Assembly (NCBI RefSeq): GCF_003002955.1
Contig: NZ_PVTJ01000003.1
Span: 531,710 to 595,709 of the forward strand
DNA: 64,000 nt
Direction of reading: 5' to 3'
Source: Glycomyces artemisiae
Lineage (GTDB): Bacteria; Actinomycetota; Actinomycetes; Mycobacteriales; Micromonosporaceae
The translations under genes and the position numbers were made by a program. The notes under the pieces are model-generated. The model was not told where the DNA came from, ran no database searches, and saw nothing but the letters and a program-made list of their open reading frames with translations. Below, piece by piece: positions 51,147-59,822 of the stretch (within the stretch, counting starts at the first letter, position 1; every line of letters starts with the position of its first letter).

Positions 51147-51941
51147 ATGAACCCCGCAGCCGACAACAGACCGCTCGCCCTCGTCACCGGCGCCTCCGCG
51201 GGCATCGGGCTCGAAATCGCCCGCGAACTCGCCCGCCGCGGCTTCGACCTGGTCGTCACCGGCCGCTCCGACCGCACCGACACGGCCGCAGCGGAACTGC
51301 GAGCCCTCGGCGCCACGACGTATCCCGTCCGCGCCGACCTCGCCTCCTACGACGGCGTCGAGGACCTCTGGGCGCGGACCCGGGCGCTGGGCCGCCCGCT
51401 GGAGGTCGCGGTCGTCAACGCGGGCATCGGGATTGGCGGTGTCTTCGCCGACGTCGACCTGGCCGACGACCTCGCGCTCATCGACCTCAACGTCAAGTCC
51501 GTGGTGCACCTCGCCAAGCGCGTGGTGGCCGACATGATCCCGCGCGGGCGCGGCCGCATCCTCATGACCTCCTCGGTCTCGGCGACCCAGCCGACCCCGT
51601 ACGAGACCACCTACGGGCCCTCGCGGGCGTTCGTCTACATGTTCGCCGAGTCCTTGCGCGCCGAACTCCTCGAACATGGCATCACCGTGACCGCGCTCCT
51701 GCCCGGCGCCACCGACTCGGACTTCCACGCCAACGCGGGCATGGGCGCCACCCGCTTCGGCGACAACTCCTGGAAGAACGACAAGCGCCTCGTCGCCCGC
51801 CAAGGCGTCGACGCGCTCCTGGCGGGGAAGGACGCCGTCGTCGGCGGCGACCGCGCCACCAAGTTCGCCGCCTTCCGCAACCGATTCCTCCCCGAGCGCG
51901 TCAAGGCCGCCCGCCACGCCCGCATGGCCCGCCCGAGCTGA
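51147..51941 (+). CDS. SDR-family protein with Tyr-x3-Arg active-site variant
   Basis: A 264-residue SDR: TGASAGIG at residues 15-22, NAG in VVNAGIG, Ser in MTSSVSA. The active-site strand reads TTYGPSRAF, so the conserved lysine four residues after Tyr is replaced by Arg. This may change or weaken catalysis. It follows the first SDR by 59 bases with its own GGGAG site and is probably co-transcribed. Confidence 0.87.
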   Translation: MNPAADNRPLALVTGASAGIGLEIARELARRGFDLVVTGRSDRTDTAAAELRALGATTYPVRADLASYDGVEDLWARTRALGRPLEVAVVNAGIGIGGVFADVDLADDLALIDLNVKSVVHLAKRVVADMIPRGRGRILMTSSVSATQPTPYETTYGPSRAFVYMFAESLRAELLEHGITVTALLPGATDSDFHANAGMGATRFGDNSWKNDKRLVARQGVDALLAGKDAVVGGDRATKFAAFRNRFLPERVKAARHARMARPS

Positions 51942-51964
51942 TCGACCACCGAGCGCTGCTTTCT

Positions 51965-51978
51965 GCGAGCGGGCTCGC
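51965..51978. promoter_or_regulatory. candidate TetR operator
   Basis: GCGAGC-GG-GCTCGC, a 14-bp palindrome 60 bases upstream of the TetR gene. Position and symmetry suggest autoregulation. Confidence 0.4.
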
Positions 51979-52037
51979 GAGCCGTAGATTGGTTCCGCAC
52001 ACTCCTTGGAAGCGGCATGCGGAATGGACGGAACCGG

Positions 52038-52688
52038 ATGGCAGGGCGACGCGGCCCGTACGGCAAGTCGCAGGTCAAGCGCGAGCTGCTGGGGAGGTCG
52101 GCGCTGCGGCTGATCCAGGAGAAGGGGCACCGGGAGGTGACCGTGGCGGAGATCGCCGCCGACGCGGGCGTCAGCGAGCCCACGGTGTTCTACCACTTCC
52201 CGAGCAAAGAAGGGCTGCTCATCGCGGCGCTCCAGCAGTTCGACGACGACCACATCCGGCCCGAGGGCGGCGAGGCCGGGGCGGTCGCGGACATGGGGCC
52301 GCGCGCGCAGGCCGGGGTGCGGCGGACGCACCACGCGCGGCTGTTCGCGGAGATGGCGGGGGCGGCGACGGACCCGGAGCATCCCGCCAACGAATACTTC
52401 CGTAACCGCCACCAGCGCTCGATCCGGGTGGTGTCCACCGACATCGCGCGGCTCCAAGGGCTGGGGATCGTGCCGGAGGGCGTGGAGCCCGCCGAGGCCG
52501 CGCGGCGGATCCTCGCGGCGTGGAGCGGGCTCCAGCTCCAGTGGCAGCACGGCCCGGAGTTCGACATCCGAGGCGCGCTCGAAGCGGTCGTGGACGCGGT
52601 GCTGGGGCTCACCCCTGAGCGACGGGCGGCGCTGGAGCGCGACTTCGCGGCCGGACCGGGGTCCGACCGCGAAGCGGAGATCACTTGA
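52038..52688 (+). CDS. TetR-family regulator
   Basis: A 216-residue TetR protein: HTH at about 30-60 (TVAEIAADAGVSEPTVFYHFPSKEGLL), helical C-terminal domain. The ATG at 52038 has a GGA-rich site seven bases upstream; an ATG at 52017 would add seven residues. It is in line with the two SDR genes and may regulate them. Its last 8 bases overlap the end of the convergent permease gene at 52681. Confidence 0.87.
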   Translation: MAGRRGPYGKSQVKRELLGRSALRLIQEKGHREVTVAEIAADAGVSEPTVFYHFPSKEGLLIAALQQFDDDHIRPEGGEAGAVADMGPRAQAGVRRTHHARLFAEMAGAATDPEHPANEYFRNRHQRSIRVVSTDIARLQGLGIVPEGVEPAEAARRILAAWSGLQLQWQHGPEFDIRGALEAVVDAVLGLTPERRAALERDFAAGPGSDREAEIT

Positions 52689-53496
52689 TCGCGCCCGCGC
52701 CGATGCCCTGGACGATGTGCCGCTGCGCCATCAGGTAGAAGACGATCACCGGCACCACCGAGATCGCGGTGGCGGCGAGGAGGATCTGCTGCTGCGGGGT
52801 CTCCGCCGACGTGAACGCCGTCAGTCCTCGCTGGATCGGCATGAGCGCGTTGTCGTCGAAGATCACGAGCGCCATGAGGTACTCGTTCCACGCGCCCAGG
52901 CCCTGGATCACCGCGACCGCGGCGAGGCCCGGCCGCGCCAGCGGCAGGATGACGCTCGCGAAGATCCGCAGCGGGCCCGCGCCCTCGATCGCCGCGGCCT
53001 CTTCGAGTTCGCGCGGCTGGCTCACGAAGAAGCTCCGCATGATGAGCGTCGACATCGGCACGCCCGAGGTGATGAGGATGAGCACGTACCCGACCGGGCT
53101 GTTGCTCAGCCCGAGCGAGACGAGGAGCTTGTACTGGGCGAGGAACATCGCCGGGGCCGGGATGATCATGACCGCGAGGATCACGAACGTGAAGAGCCCC
53201 TTCCCGGCGAACTCCAGCCGCGCGAGCGCGTATCCCGCGAGGCTCGACGCGACGAGGATGCCGAGCACAGCCGTCCCGGTGTAGAGCACGCTGTTGCGCA
53301 GGTACACGCCGAGGTCGCCGTCCACCCAGGCGGTGACGTAGTTGCCCCATTGCGGGTCGGCCGGGAGGAACCGCTCGTTCGAGAGCAGTTCGGGGAGGGT
53401 CTGGAGGGACCCGGAAAGGATCCACGCGAGCGGGAGCAGCGCGGTCAGCGCGGCCATGGTGAGGAGGCCGTAGAGGCCGATCTTCCCCGCCTTCAC
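52681..53496 (-). CDS. sugar ABC transporter permease (MalG-type)
   Basis: A 271-residue carbohydrate ABC permease of the CUT1 family with six helices. The coupling loop is EAAAIEGAGPLRIFASVILPLARPGLAAV near residues 175-203. The GTG start overlaps the stop of the first permease by GTGA (53493-53496). No ATPase gene is in the locus, so a shared MsiK-like ATPase encoded elsewhere is expected, as in other actinomycetes. Confidence 0.92.
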   Translation of the reverse strand: MKAGKIGLYGLLTMAALTALLPLAWILSGSLQTLPELLSNERFLPADPQWGNYVTAWVDGDLGVYLRNSVLYTGTAVLGILVASSLAGYALARLEFAGKGLFTFVILAVMIIPAPAMFLAQYKLLVSLGLSNSPVGYVLILITSGVPMSTLIMRSFFVSQPRELEEAAAIEGAGPLRIFASVILPLARPGLAAVAVIQGLGAWNEYLMALVIFDDNALMPIQRGLTAFTSAETPQQQILLAATAISVVPVIVFYLMAQRHIVQGIGAGAIK

Positions 53497-54404
53497 GGGT
53501 GCCACCGCCTTCCGGTGAATGCGAGCTGGAGGAGCGACAGGAGCACCAGCGCGCCGCCGAAGACGACGGACATCGCGGCGGCGCTGCCGTAGCGCCAGTT
53601 GACGAACGCCTCGTTGTAGATCGCGAGCGTGGGGACCATGGTGTGGTAGCCGGGCCCGCCGTTGGTGAGGACTTGGACGGTGCCGAAGATCTGGAGCGCG
53701 GCGAGCAGGGTCAGGAGGCTGACGATGGAGGTCACCGGGGCCAGGTGCGGCCAGGTGATGGAGCGGAACCGGGCCCAGCGGCCCGCGCCGTCGAGGGAGG
53801 CGGCCTCGTACAGCTCTTTCGGCACGTCCTGGAGTCCGGCGAGGAACAGCAGGAAGCCGAAGCCCCAGTGGAACCACACGAAGACGGCGGCGACGGCCGG
53901 GAGCGCGACGTCGGGGTCGCCGAGCCAGTTCTGCTGGAGCGCACCGAGTCCGACCAGTTCCAGGGCGCGGTTGAGGACGCCGGAGCCGGGGGCGAGGATG
54001 CTGGAGAACAGGAGCCCGACCACGACGACCGAGAGGACGCCGGGGAGGTAGAACACGGTGCGGAAGAAGGTGCGGCCGCGGGTGATCGCGTTGACGGCGA
54101 CGGCCATGGCGAGGGCGATGCCGTTGCCCGCGACGAAGCCGACCGCGCCGAAGACGAGGACGTTCCGCATCGAGGCCCAGAAGGTCTGGTCGCCGGCGAT
54201 GAACTCGTAGTTCGCCAGGCCGACCCAGGGCGCGTCCGGGCTCACGCCGTCCCAGGACTGGAAGCTGAGCAGGATCGCCTGCACGAACGGGGTGATGGTG
54301 AACAGGGCGATGAGTGCGACGGCGGGGGCGAGGAAGGCCCAGCCGAGGAGGCTGCGGCGGAGCGCGCGTTTCGCGCTCCGCGGGCGGACGGGGAGGGTCG
54401 TCAT
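53493..54404 (-). CDS. sugar ABC transporter permease (MalF-type)
   Basis: A 303-residue CUT1 permease: six helices, with the coupling loop ELYEAASLDGAGRWARFRSITWPHLAPV near 205-232. Its ATG overlaps the stop of the solute-binding protein gene (ATGA, 54401-54404), and it is coupled to the second permease. With its partners it should import glucuronides or oligosaccharides for the adjacent catabolic operon. Confidence 0.92.
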   Translation of the reverse strand: MTTLPVRPRSAKRALRRSLLGWAFLAPAVALIALFTITPFVQAILLSFQSWDGVSPDAPWVGLANYEFIAGDQTFWASMRNVLVFGAVGFVAGNGIALAMAVAVNAITRGRTFFRTVFYLPGVLSVVVVGLLFSSILAPGSGVLNRALELVGLGALQQNWLGDPDVALPAVAAVFVWFHWGFGFLLFLAGLQDVPKELYEAASLDGAGRWARFRSITWPHLAPVTSIVSLLTLLAALQIFGTVQVLTNGGPGYHTMVPTLAIYNEAFVNWRYGSAAAMSVVFGGALVLLSLLQLAFTGRRWHP

Positions 54405-55702
54405 GACGTGCGGTCTTGCGCGGCCTGGATGTTCGCGAGCGCTTCGTCCACCGTGGATTCGCCGAGGACGAGCCGCTCGGATTCGGCGACGATGGCGGTC
54501 TTGACGTCGGTGGTGAAGGTCGCGGACATGAGCTGGATCGTTTCAACGCCCGCGGCGAAGCCGGTGAGCTGCGCGGGCACGGCGTCGCTGGCGAGGATCT
54601 CGGGGTTCGCGGGGAGGATGCGGGCGTCGGTGGCGAACGCGGTCTGCTGCTCGGGTGCGGTGAGCCACTTGACGAACGCGAGGGCGTTGTCGGCGGCGGC
54701 GCTCTTGGGGTTGATGACGGCGCCCTTGCCGGGGACGCCGGGCGAGCGGGGCGGCTGCGCGCCGTCGTCGGCGGCGAGGATGCCGATGGAGAAGTAGTCC
54801 TCGAACTCGGGGTTGGTCTTGAATCCCACGGAGACGCCGGGCGAGGCGTCGAAGATCGCGGCCGTCGACTGGGTGAAGAACGCGGTCTCGACCTCGGGGT
54901 TGTCGCCCTGGCCGCCGAGGAGCGCGCCGTTGGCGATGACGCCGGCGTCCTTGAGGTCGACGAGGAACTGGAAGGCCCCGGCCCAGGCGTCCTGCTCCCA
55001 GGGGTCCTCGCCGTTGAAGGTGGCGGCGATCTGGTCGTCGGTGAGCCAGTTGGAGGCGGCGGCCTGCACGAGCTGCGGGGTGAGGGAGGCGGCGACGGCG
55101 AAGTTCCCGCCTCCGGCGTTCACGAGCGCGTCGATGAACGCGCCCGTGGTGGCGGGGGCGTCCGCGGCGGTGAACCCGGCGAGGGCGGGGTTGATGAGGA
55201 AGCCGTAGGTCTGGGTCTCCCAGTGGACGGTGTAGATCCCGGGCGCGACGTCGAGGTTGTTGCCCTCCTCGAAGGTGGACAGCTCGATGACCGCGGGGCT
55301 GAAGTCGGTGCTCCAGCCCGCGTCGAGCTCCTCGGTGAGGTCCTTGGCCCAGCCTGCGCGGTAGAACGAGGCCATGTCGGTGGCGTTGAAGGAGGAGTAG
55401 ACGTCGGGCATCTTGCCGGACTGGGCGTTGGCCTGGAGTTTCGGGAGGTAGTCGGCGGGTCCGGGCGAGTCGACGGTGATCTCGACGCCCTGCTCCTCGC
55501 TGTACTGCGCGGCGAGTGCGGTGAGCACGGCCTCCTGGCCGCGGGACTGGTTGAGGAAGGTGAGCTTGTTCGGGTCGCCGGTCTCCTCGCTCCCGCCGCA
55601 TCCGGCGAGGGCGAGGGGCGCCGCGGCCATCGTGCCCGCCGCGGCCAGGACGCTGCGGCGGCGGAGGGGGTTCGTGGTGAAGGGGTTGCGGTTCATGGAC
55701 AT
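54401..55702 (-). CDS. sugar-binding lipoprotein of the ABC importer
   Basis: A 433-residue extracellular solute-binding protein, family 1. The N-terminus has RRRSVLAAAG and a lipobox LAGC, so the mature protein is anchored at Cys about residue 34. The body shows typical binding-protein segments (KLTFLNQSRGQEAVLTALAAQYSEEQGVEITV, later AFVKWLTAPEQQTAFA). GAGGA precedes the ATG at 55702. It is the first gene of the importer operon, whose promoter region has a LacI operator at 55809-55824. The cargo is inferred from the adjacent glucuronate genes. Confidence 0.9.
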   Translation of the reverse strand: MSMNRNPFTTNPLRRRSVLAAAGTMAAAPLALAGCGGSEETGDPNKLTFLNQSRGQEAVLTALAAQYSEEQGVEITVDSPGPADYLPKLQANAQSGKMPDVYSSFNATDMASFYRAGWAKDLTEELDAGWSTDFSPAVIELSTFEEGNNLDVAPGIYTVHWETQTYGFLINPALAGFTAADAPATTGAFIDALVNAGGGNFAVAASLTPQLVQAAASNWLTDDQIAATFNGEDPWEQDAWAGAFQFLVDLKDAGVIANGALLGGQGDNPEVETAFFTQSTAAIFDASPGVSVGFKTNPEFEDYFSIGILAADDGAQPPRSPGVPGKGAVINPKSAAADNALAFVKWLTAPEQQTAFATDARILPANPEILASDAVPAQLTGFAAGVETIQLMSATFTTDVKTAIVAESERLVLGESTVDEALANIQAAQDRTS

Positions 55703-55799
55703 CGGTCCTCATCGTTGAAGCCAGAGGCGGTGCCGGATCCGGCAATCGGATGCCGCCTTGTTCAGTACCTGAAAATCTCGTATGACTGGAATACGGGAG

Positions 55800-55839
55800 G
55801 GCCTATTCTGTCAATCGATTGCCAGTTTGGCAATAGGCC
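55800..55839. promoter_or_regulatory. LacI operator of the importer operon
   Basis: TGTCAATCGATTGCCA (55809-55824) is the reverse complement of the site at 57087-57102 except for one base. On the minus strand it ends in TTGACA, a -35 hexamer. An ATTGCCA/TGGCAAT pair (55819-55835) and outer GGCCTATT/AATAGGCC arms (55800-55839) add further symmetry. Confidence 0.65.
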
Positions 55840-55929
55840 GCGCCGATCAATTCTGAGTCGACTGTAATTTTCGTGGACGGAGCGTAGCACCCCCGGGCCG
55901 AGGGCTCAAGCGACGGGCCGAGGCCCTGG

Positions 55930-56955
55930 TCAGGAGCGAACGGCGGCGATGGACTCGCGGTCGATGAAGCGGGTCGGCAGTGCGGCGCCCGCCTCGGCGG
56001 GGGCGCCGTCGATCTCGGTGAGGAGGCGGCGGGTGGCCCGCTCCCCCAGTTCGCCGAGGGGGCTGCGGATGCTGGAGAGCGCGGGCGTGGGCAGGTCGGC
56101 GCCGAAGATGTCGTCGAAACCGACGATGCTCAGCGACTCGGGGACGGCGACGCCGCGGTCGCGGCTGGCGCGCAGCAGGCCCAGGGCGATGAGGTCGTTG
56201 TAGGCGAACACGGCCGTGACGTCGGCGGCGACGATCCGCTGGAACGCCTCGGCGCCGCCCGCGCGGGTCGGCTCGGTGGACTTGATCTCCACGATCGAGA
56301 GTCCCCAGGAGACGGCCAGGTCGAACAGGGTCTGCCAGCGGAGCGTGTTCATCCAGGACGCCTCGGGCCCGGCGAGGTAGGCGATGCGCCGGTGGCCCCG
56401 CTCGCGCAGGGCCCCGAGCGCGGCCTCGATGCCGGGGGCGACGTCGGGGACGACGGCCGGGACGCCGTCCACGAGGCGGTTGACGACCACGAGCGGCTTC
56501 ACCGAGGAGAGCTCGCGGATGTCCTGGTCCCCCAGGCGGGAGCCGACCAGCAGCAGTCCGTCCACAGAGGTCTGGAGCCGTTCGGCGATCGAGCGCTCCA
56601 GGCGGGCCGACTCCTGGGAGTCGGCGAAGATGAGCGTGGAGTCGGCCTCGGAGGCGATGTGCTCGGCGCCCCTGACCAGGTCGAAGTAGACCGGGTTGGT
56701 GATGTCGGAGACGACAAGGCCGAGCGTGCCGGTCTTGCCGGTGGGCAGCGCGCGGGCCATGGGGTTGATCCGGTAGCCGAGCTCCTCGGCGGCGTCGCGG
56801 ATGCGGCGCTCGGTGGTCGCGTTGAGGCGGCCGGGCTTGTTGAGCGCGCGCGAGACAGTGGACGGGCTGAAGCCCGTGTGCCTGGCGATGTCGTAGATGG
56901 TCGCCGGGGCCTTGCGTTCGCCGCGGACGGAGGCAGTTGCGTCGGACTGGTCCAC
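55930..56955 (-). CDS. LacI-family repressor of the glucuronate locus
   Basis: A 341-residue LacI protein: helix-turn-helix at about residues 18-42 (TIYDIARHTGFSPSTVSRALN), hinge ending near 70, then the periplasmic-binding-like effector domain (LGLVVSDITNPVYFDLVRG to the C-terminus). The GTG start has GGGGAGG upstream. It lies between the importer operon and the uxaC operon. A 16-bp TGGCAATCGRTTGACA site occurs in front of both, so it is their likely shared repressor, with glucuronate, fructuronate or a related acid as inducer. Confidence 0.9.
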   Translation of the reverse strand: MDQSDATASVRGERKAPATIYDIARHTGFSPSTVSRALNKPGRLNATTERRIRDAAEELGYRINPMARALPTGKTGTLGLVVSDITNPVYFDLVRGAEHIASEADSTLIFADSQESARLERSIAERLQTSVDGLLLVGSRLGDQDIRELSSVKPLVVVNRLVDGVPAVVPDVAPGIEAALGALRERGHRRIAYLAGPEASWMNTLRWQTLFDLAVSWGLSIVEIKSTEPTRAGGAEAFQRIVAADVTAVFAYNDLIALGLLRASRDRGVAVPESLSIVGFDDIFGADLPTPALSSIRSPLGELGERATRRLLTEIDGAPAEAGAALPTRFIDRESIAAVRS

Positions 56956-56974
56956 GCCTCCCCTTTCACGCTTG

Positions 56975-56993
56975 TTGCCAGGGTTGTCAACCC
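56975..56993. promoter_or_regulatory. candidate autoregulatory site of the LacI gene
   Basis: TTGCCAGGGTTGTCAACCC contains the operator half-sites TTGCCA and TGTCAA, and the palindrome GGGTTG-T-CAACCC, directly upstream of the repressor's ribosome site. Confidence 0.4.
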
Positions 56994-57086
56994 GCTGGCG
57001 GAACAGTGCTTCGTGCCGGGTTCCGGCTCTCGGACGTGCCGATCATATCGGAGGATCGCCCGAGGACGGTTCCCGGGATCGCGAAC

Positions 57087-57102
57087 TGGCAATCGGTTGA
57101 CA
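57087..57102 (+). promoter_or_regulatory. LacI operator of the uxaC operon
   Basis: TGGCAATCGGTTGACA, 22 bases before the uxaC ATG. Its last six bases form a consensus -35 hexamer, so repressor binding would block polymerase. Confidence 0.65.
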
Positions 57103-57123
57103 CATGTTCAGTCACGTGCTTGA

Positions 57124-58527
57124 ATGGCGCACATGCTCCAGTCCCCACCCCGTGCGGTGCACCGCCTGCTTCCTGTCGATCCGCAGGTTCGGGCCATCGC
57201 GGCGGACCTCTACGACCGCGTTGCGCAGGAACCGGTCATCTCGCCGCACGGCCACGTCCCCGTCGAGTGGCTGGCAACCGATGTCCGGTTCCGTGACCCC
57301 GTGGACCTCATCGTCACCCACGACCACTACGTCACCCGGCAGCTCCATGCGTCCGGAGTCGACCCGGCCGGGCTCGCCGCGACCGCCGAGCACGATCCGC
57401 GGGCGGCGTGGCGCACCCTGAACGACCACTGGCACCGCTTCGCCGGGACCGCCTCGGGGTACTGGATCGAGGAGTCGCTCGCCGAAGTCCTCGGGATCGG
57501 GCTCCCGCTCGGGCCCGAGCACGCCGACGAGGTGTACGACGCCGTCGCCGAACGGCTCGCCCGCCCCGAGTTCCGGCCGCGGGCCCTGTTCCGGCGCTTC
57601 GGGATCGAGTTCCTCGCCACCACCGACGACCCGCTGGACCACCTCGCGCACCACGCCGCACTCGCGGACGCCGGACTCGGCGGCCGCGTGGCGCCCACGT
57701 TCCGCCCCGACCGGTACACCGACCCGGGCGCGGCCGGATTCGCCGGGAACGTCGAGCGGCTCCTGGCCGCCACCGGGAGCGCCGCGACCTTCGCGGGCTA
57801 CCTTGCGGCCCTTGAGGAGCGCAGACACCACTTCATCGCGCACGGCGCGGTCTCCACCGACCACGGCGTGGAGGAGCCCTACACCGCCGACCTCGAACCA
57901 GGGGACGCGGAGCGGCTGTTCCAGCGCGTGCTCGCCGGGACCGCCGACGCCGCGCAGCGGCGCGAGTTCCGCGGCCACATGCTCGTCCAGATGGCACGCA
58001 TGAGCGTCGAGGACGGCCTGGTCATGACCCTCCATGCGGGCGTGCTGCGCAACCACTCCACCCCGGCGTTCGAGCGGTTCGGGCCCGACGCCGGCCACGA
58101 CATCCCCGTGCCCACCGACTTCGTGCGCGGCCTGCGCCCCCTCCTGGAGCGCCACGGCCTCGCCAAGGACTTCCACCTGGTGCTGTTCACCGTCGACGAG
58201 ACCACCTACTCGCGCGAGATCGCGCCGCTCGCGGGCTTCTACCCGAGCGTCTACATCGGCGCGCCGTGGTGGTTCCTCGACGCCCCCGACGCGATCACCC
58301 GGTTCCGCTCCGCCGTCACCGAGACCGCCGGGTTCTACCGCGGCTCCGGGTTCGTCGACGACACCCGCGCGTTCCTGTCGATCCCGGCCCGCCACGACAC
58401 GGCCCGCCGCGTCGACGCCGGGTTCCTCGCCCGGCTCGTCGCCGAAGGCCGCATCGCGCTCCCCATGGCCGAGCGGATCATCGACGACCTCGTGGGCGAC
58501 CTCCCGCGGGAGGTGTTCAAGCTGTGA
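57124..58527 (+). CDS. uxaC: glucuronate isomerase
   Basis: A 467-residue uronate isomerase of the amidohydrolase superfamily, converting D-glucuronate to D-fructuronate. Landmarks are SPHGHVPVEWLA (metal-binding His-x-His on strand 1, about residues 39-50), TLHAGVLRNHS and the C-terminal PSVYIGAPWWFLDAPDA typical of UxaC. The length is normal. An ATG at 57133 is an alternative start; no ribosome site is seen, so a leaderless transcript from the promoter at 57097 is possible. It is the first gene of a coupled catabolic operon (GTGA overlap with uxuB). Confidence 0.93.
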   Translation: MAHMLQSPPRAVHRLLPVDPQVRAIAADLYDRVAQEPVISPHGHVPVEWLATDVRFRDPVDLIVTHDHYVTRQLHASGVDPAGLAATAEHDPRAAWRTLNDHWHRFAGTASGYWIEESLAEVLGIGLPLGPEHADEVYDAVAERLARPEFRPRALFRRFGIEFLATTDDPLDHLAHHAALADAGLGGRVAPTFRPDRYTDPGAAGFAGNVERLLAATGSAATFAGYLAALEERRHHFIAHGAVSTDHGVEEPYTADLEPGDAERLFQRVLAGTADAAQRREFRGHMLVQMARMSVEDGLVMTLHAGVLRNHSTPAFERFGPDAGHDIPVPTDFVRGLRPLLERHGLAKDFHLVLFTVDETTYSREIAPLAGFYPSVYIGAPWWFLDAPDAITRFRSAVTETAGFYRGSGFVDDTRAFLSIPARHDTARRVDAGFLARLVAEGRIALPMAERIIDDLVGDLPREVFKL

Positions 58528-59822
58528 CGACCCCCCTCGACCGCACCGCCGTCGGCGGGACCGCGCCCGACGTGCGCATGGTCCACCTCGGACTCGGCGC
58601 GTTCCACCGCTCGCACCAGGCCTGGTACACCGCGAAGGCCGGGGACGGCTGGGGCATCGCGGCCTACACCGGCCGCCGCCCCGACGCCGCGCACCTGCTC
58701 GCGGCCCAGGACGGGGTGTACACGCTCGTGGAGCGCGGCGCCGCCAGCGACCGGTGCGAGCCGATCGGCAGCATCGTCCGCGCCGTGCCCGGCGACGACG
58801 TGGAGGACTTCGCCGCCACGGTCGCCGACCCGGCCGTCGCGGTGCTGACGATGACGATCACCGAGGCGGGACACCGGCTGACCCCGCAGGGCGAACCCGA
58901 CTTCGACGACCCCGAGACCGCCGCCGACCTCCGGATGCTCAGGGACGCAACCGGACTGCCGCGGACCGCGCTCGGACGCGTCCTCTACGGGCTCGACCGG
59001 CGCCGCCGGGACGGGGCCCCGCCGATCGCGGTCGTCCCGTGCGACAACCTGCCCGGCAACGGCGAGACCGTGCGCCGGGCCCTGACCGGCCTCGCCGAGG
59101 CGGCCCTGCCCGCGCTGGCGGCTGCGCTGCCGGACCTGGCCTCGTTCGTGTCGACCTCCGTCGACCGAATCACCCCCCGCACCGCGAAAGCGGACCTCGA
59201 CCTCGTGCGCCGCGCGACCGGCCGCAGCGACCGCACGCCCGTCGTCGCCGAGCCGTTCAGCGACTGGGTCCTCAGCGGCGAGTTCCCCTCCGGGCGGCCC
59301 GCCTGGGAGCGCGCGGGCGCGCGATTCTCCGCCGACATCGCCCCGTGGGAGGCCCGCAAGCTCTGGCTCCTCAACGGCGCGCACTCGCTCCTCGCCGCCT
59401 CCGGCACCCTCCGCGGCCACGCCACGGTCGCCGAGGCCGTCGCGGACCCCGTGTGCCGCAACCAGGTCGAGGCTCTATGGGACGAGGCCGTGCGGCACCT
59501 CCCCGACCTGGGCCTGCAGGAGTACCGGGGCGCGCTGCTCGAACGGTTCGCGAACCCGCGCATCGAGCACCGGCTCGCCCAGATCGCCGAGGACGCCGAC
59601 ACCAAGCTGCGCATGCGGATCGCGCCCGTCGCCCGCCTCGAACGCGAGGCCGGGAGATCCGCGGCGGCGTGCGCGACGGCGCTCGCCGCCTGGTCCCGCG
59701 CCACCGGCGGCTGGCTCGACGACCTCGCGCCCGACCTCGCCGCCGACCCCGTCTTCCGCACCGCGTACGCGGATGCGGCCGAAACCCTCACCAGACCGAC
59801 CACACAGGAGTCTCACCGATGA
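58524..59822 (+). CDS. uxuB: fructuronate reductase / mannitol dehydrogenase family
   Basis: A 432-residue polyol-specific long-chain dehydrogenase. The NAD-binding start is VHLGLGAFHRSHQAWYT near residue 20, CDNLPGNG lies near 174-181, and the catalytic Lys-x5-Asn-x2-His is in KLWLLNGAHS near 281-290. In this operon it should reduce D-fructuronate to D-mannonate, between UxaC and ManD. Its GTG start overlaps the uxaC stop and its stop overlaps the GH1 start (ATGA). Confidence 0.9.
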   Translation: MTTPLDRTAVGGTAPDVRMVHLGLGAFHRSHQAWYTAKAGDGWGIAAYTGRRPDAAHLLAAQDGVYTLVERGAASDRCEPIGSIVRAVPGDDVEDFAATVADPAVAVLTMTITEAGHRLTPQGEPDFDDPETAADLRMLRDATGLPRTALGRVLYGLDRRRRDGAPPIAVVPCDNLPGNGETVRRALTGLAEAALPALAAALPDLASFVSTSVDRITPRTAKADLDLVRRATGRSDRTPVVAEPFSDWVLSGEFPSGRPAWERAGARFSADIAPWEARKLWLLNGAHSLLAASGTLRGHATVAEAVADPVCRNQVEALWDEAVRHLPDLGLQEYRGALLERFANPRIEHRLAQIAEDADTKLRMRIAPVARLEREAGRSAAACATALAAWSRATGGWLDDLAPDLAADPVFRTAYADAAETLTRPTTQESHR

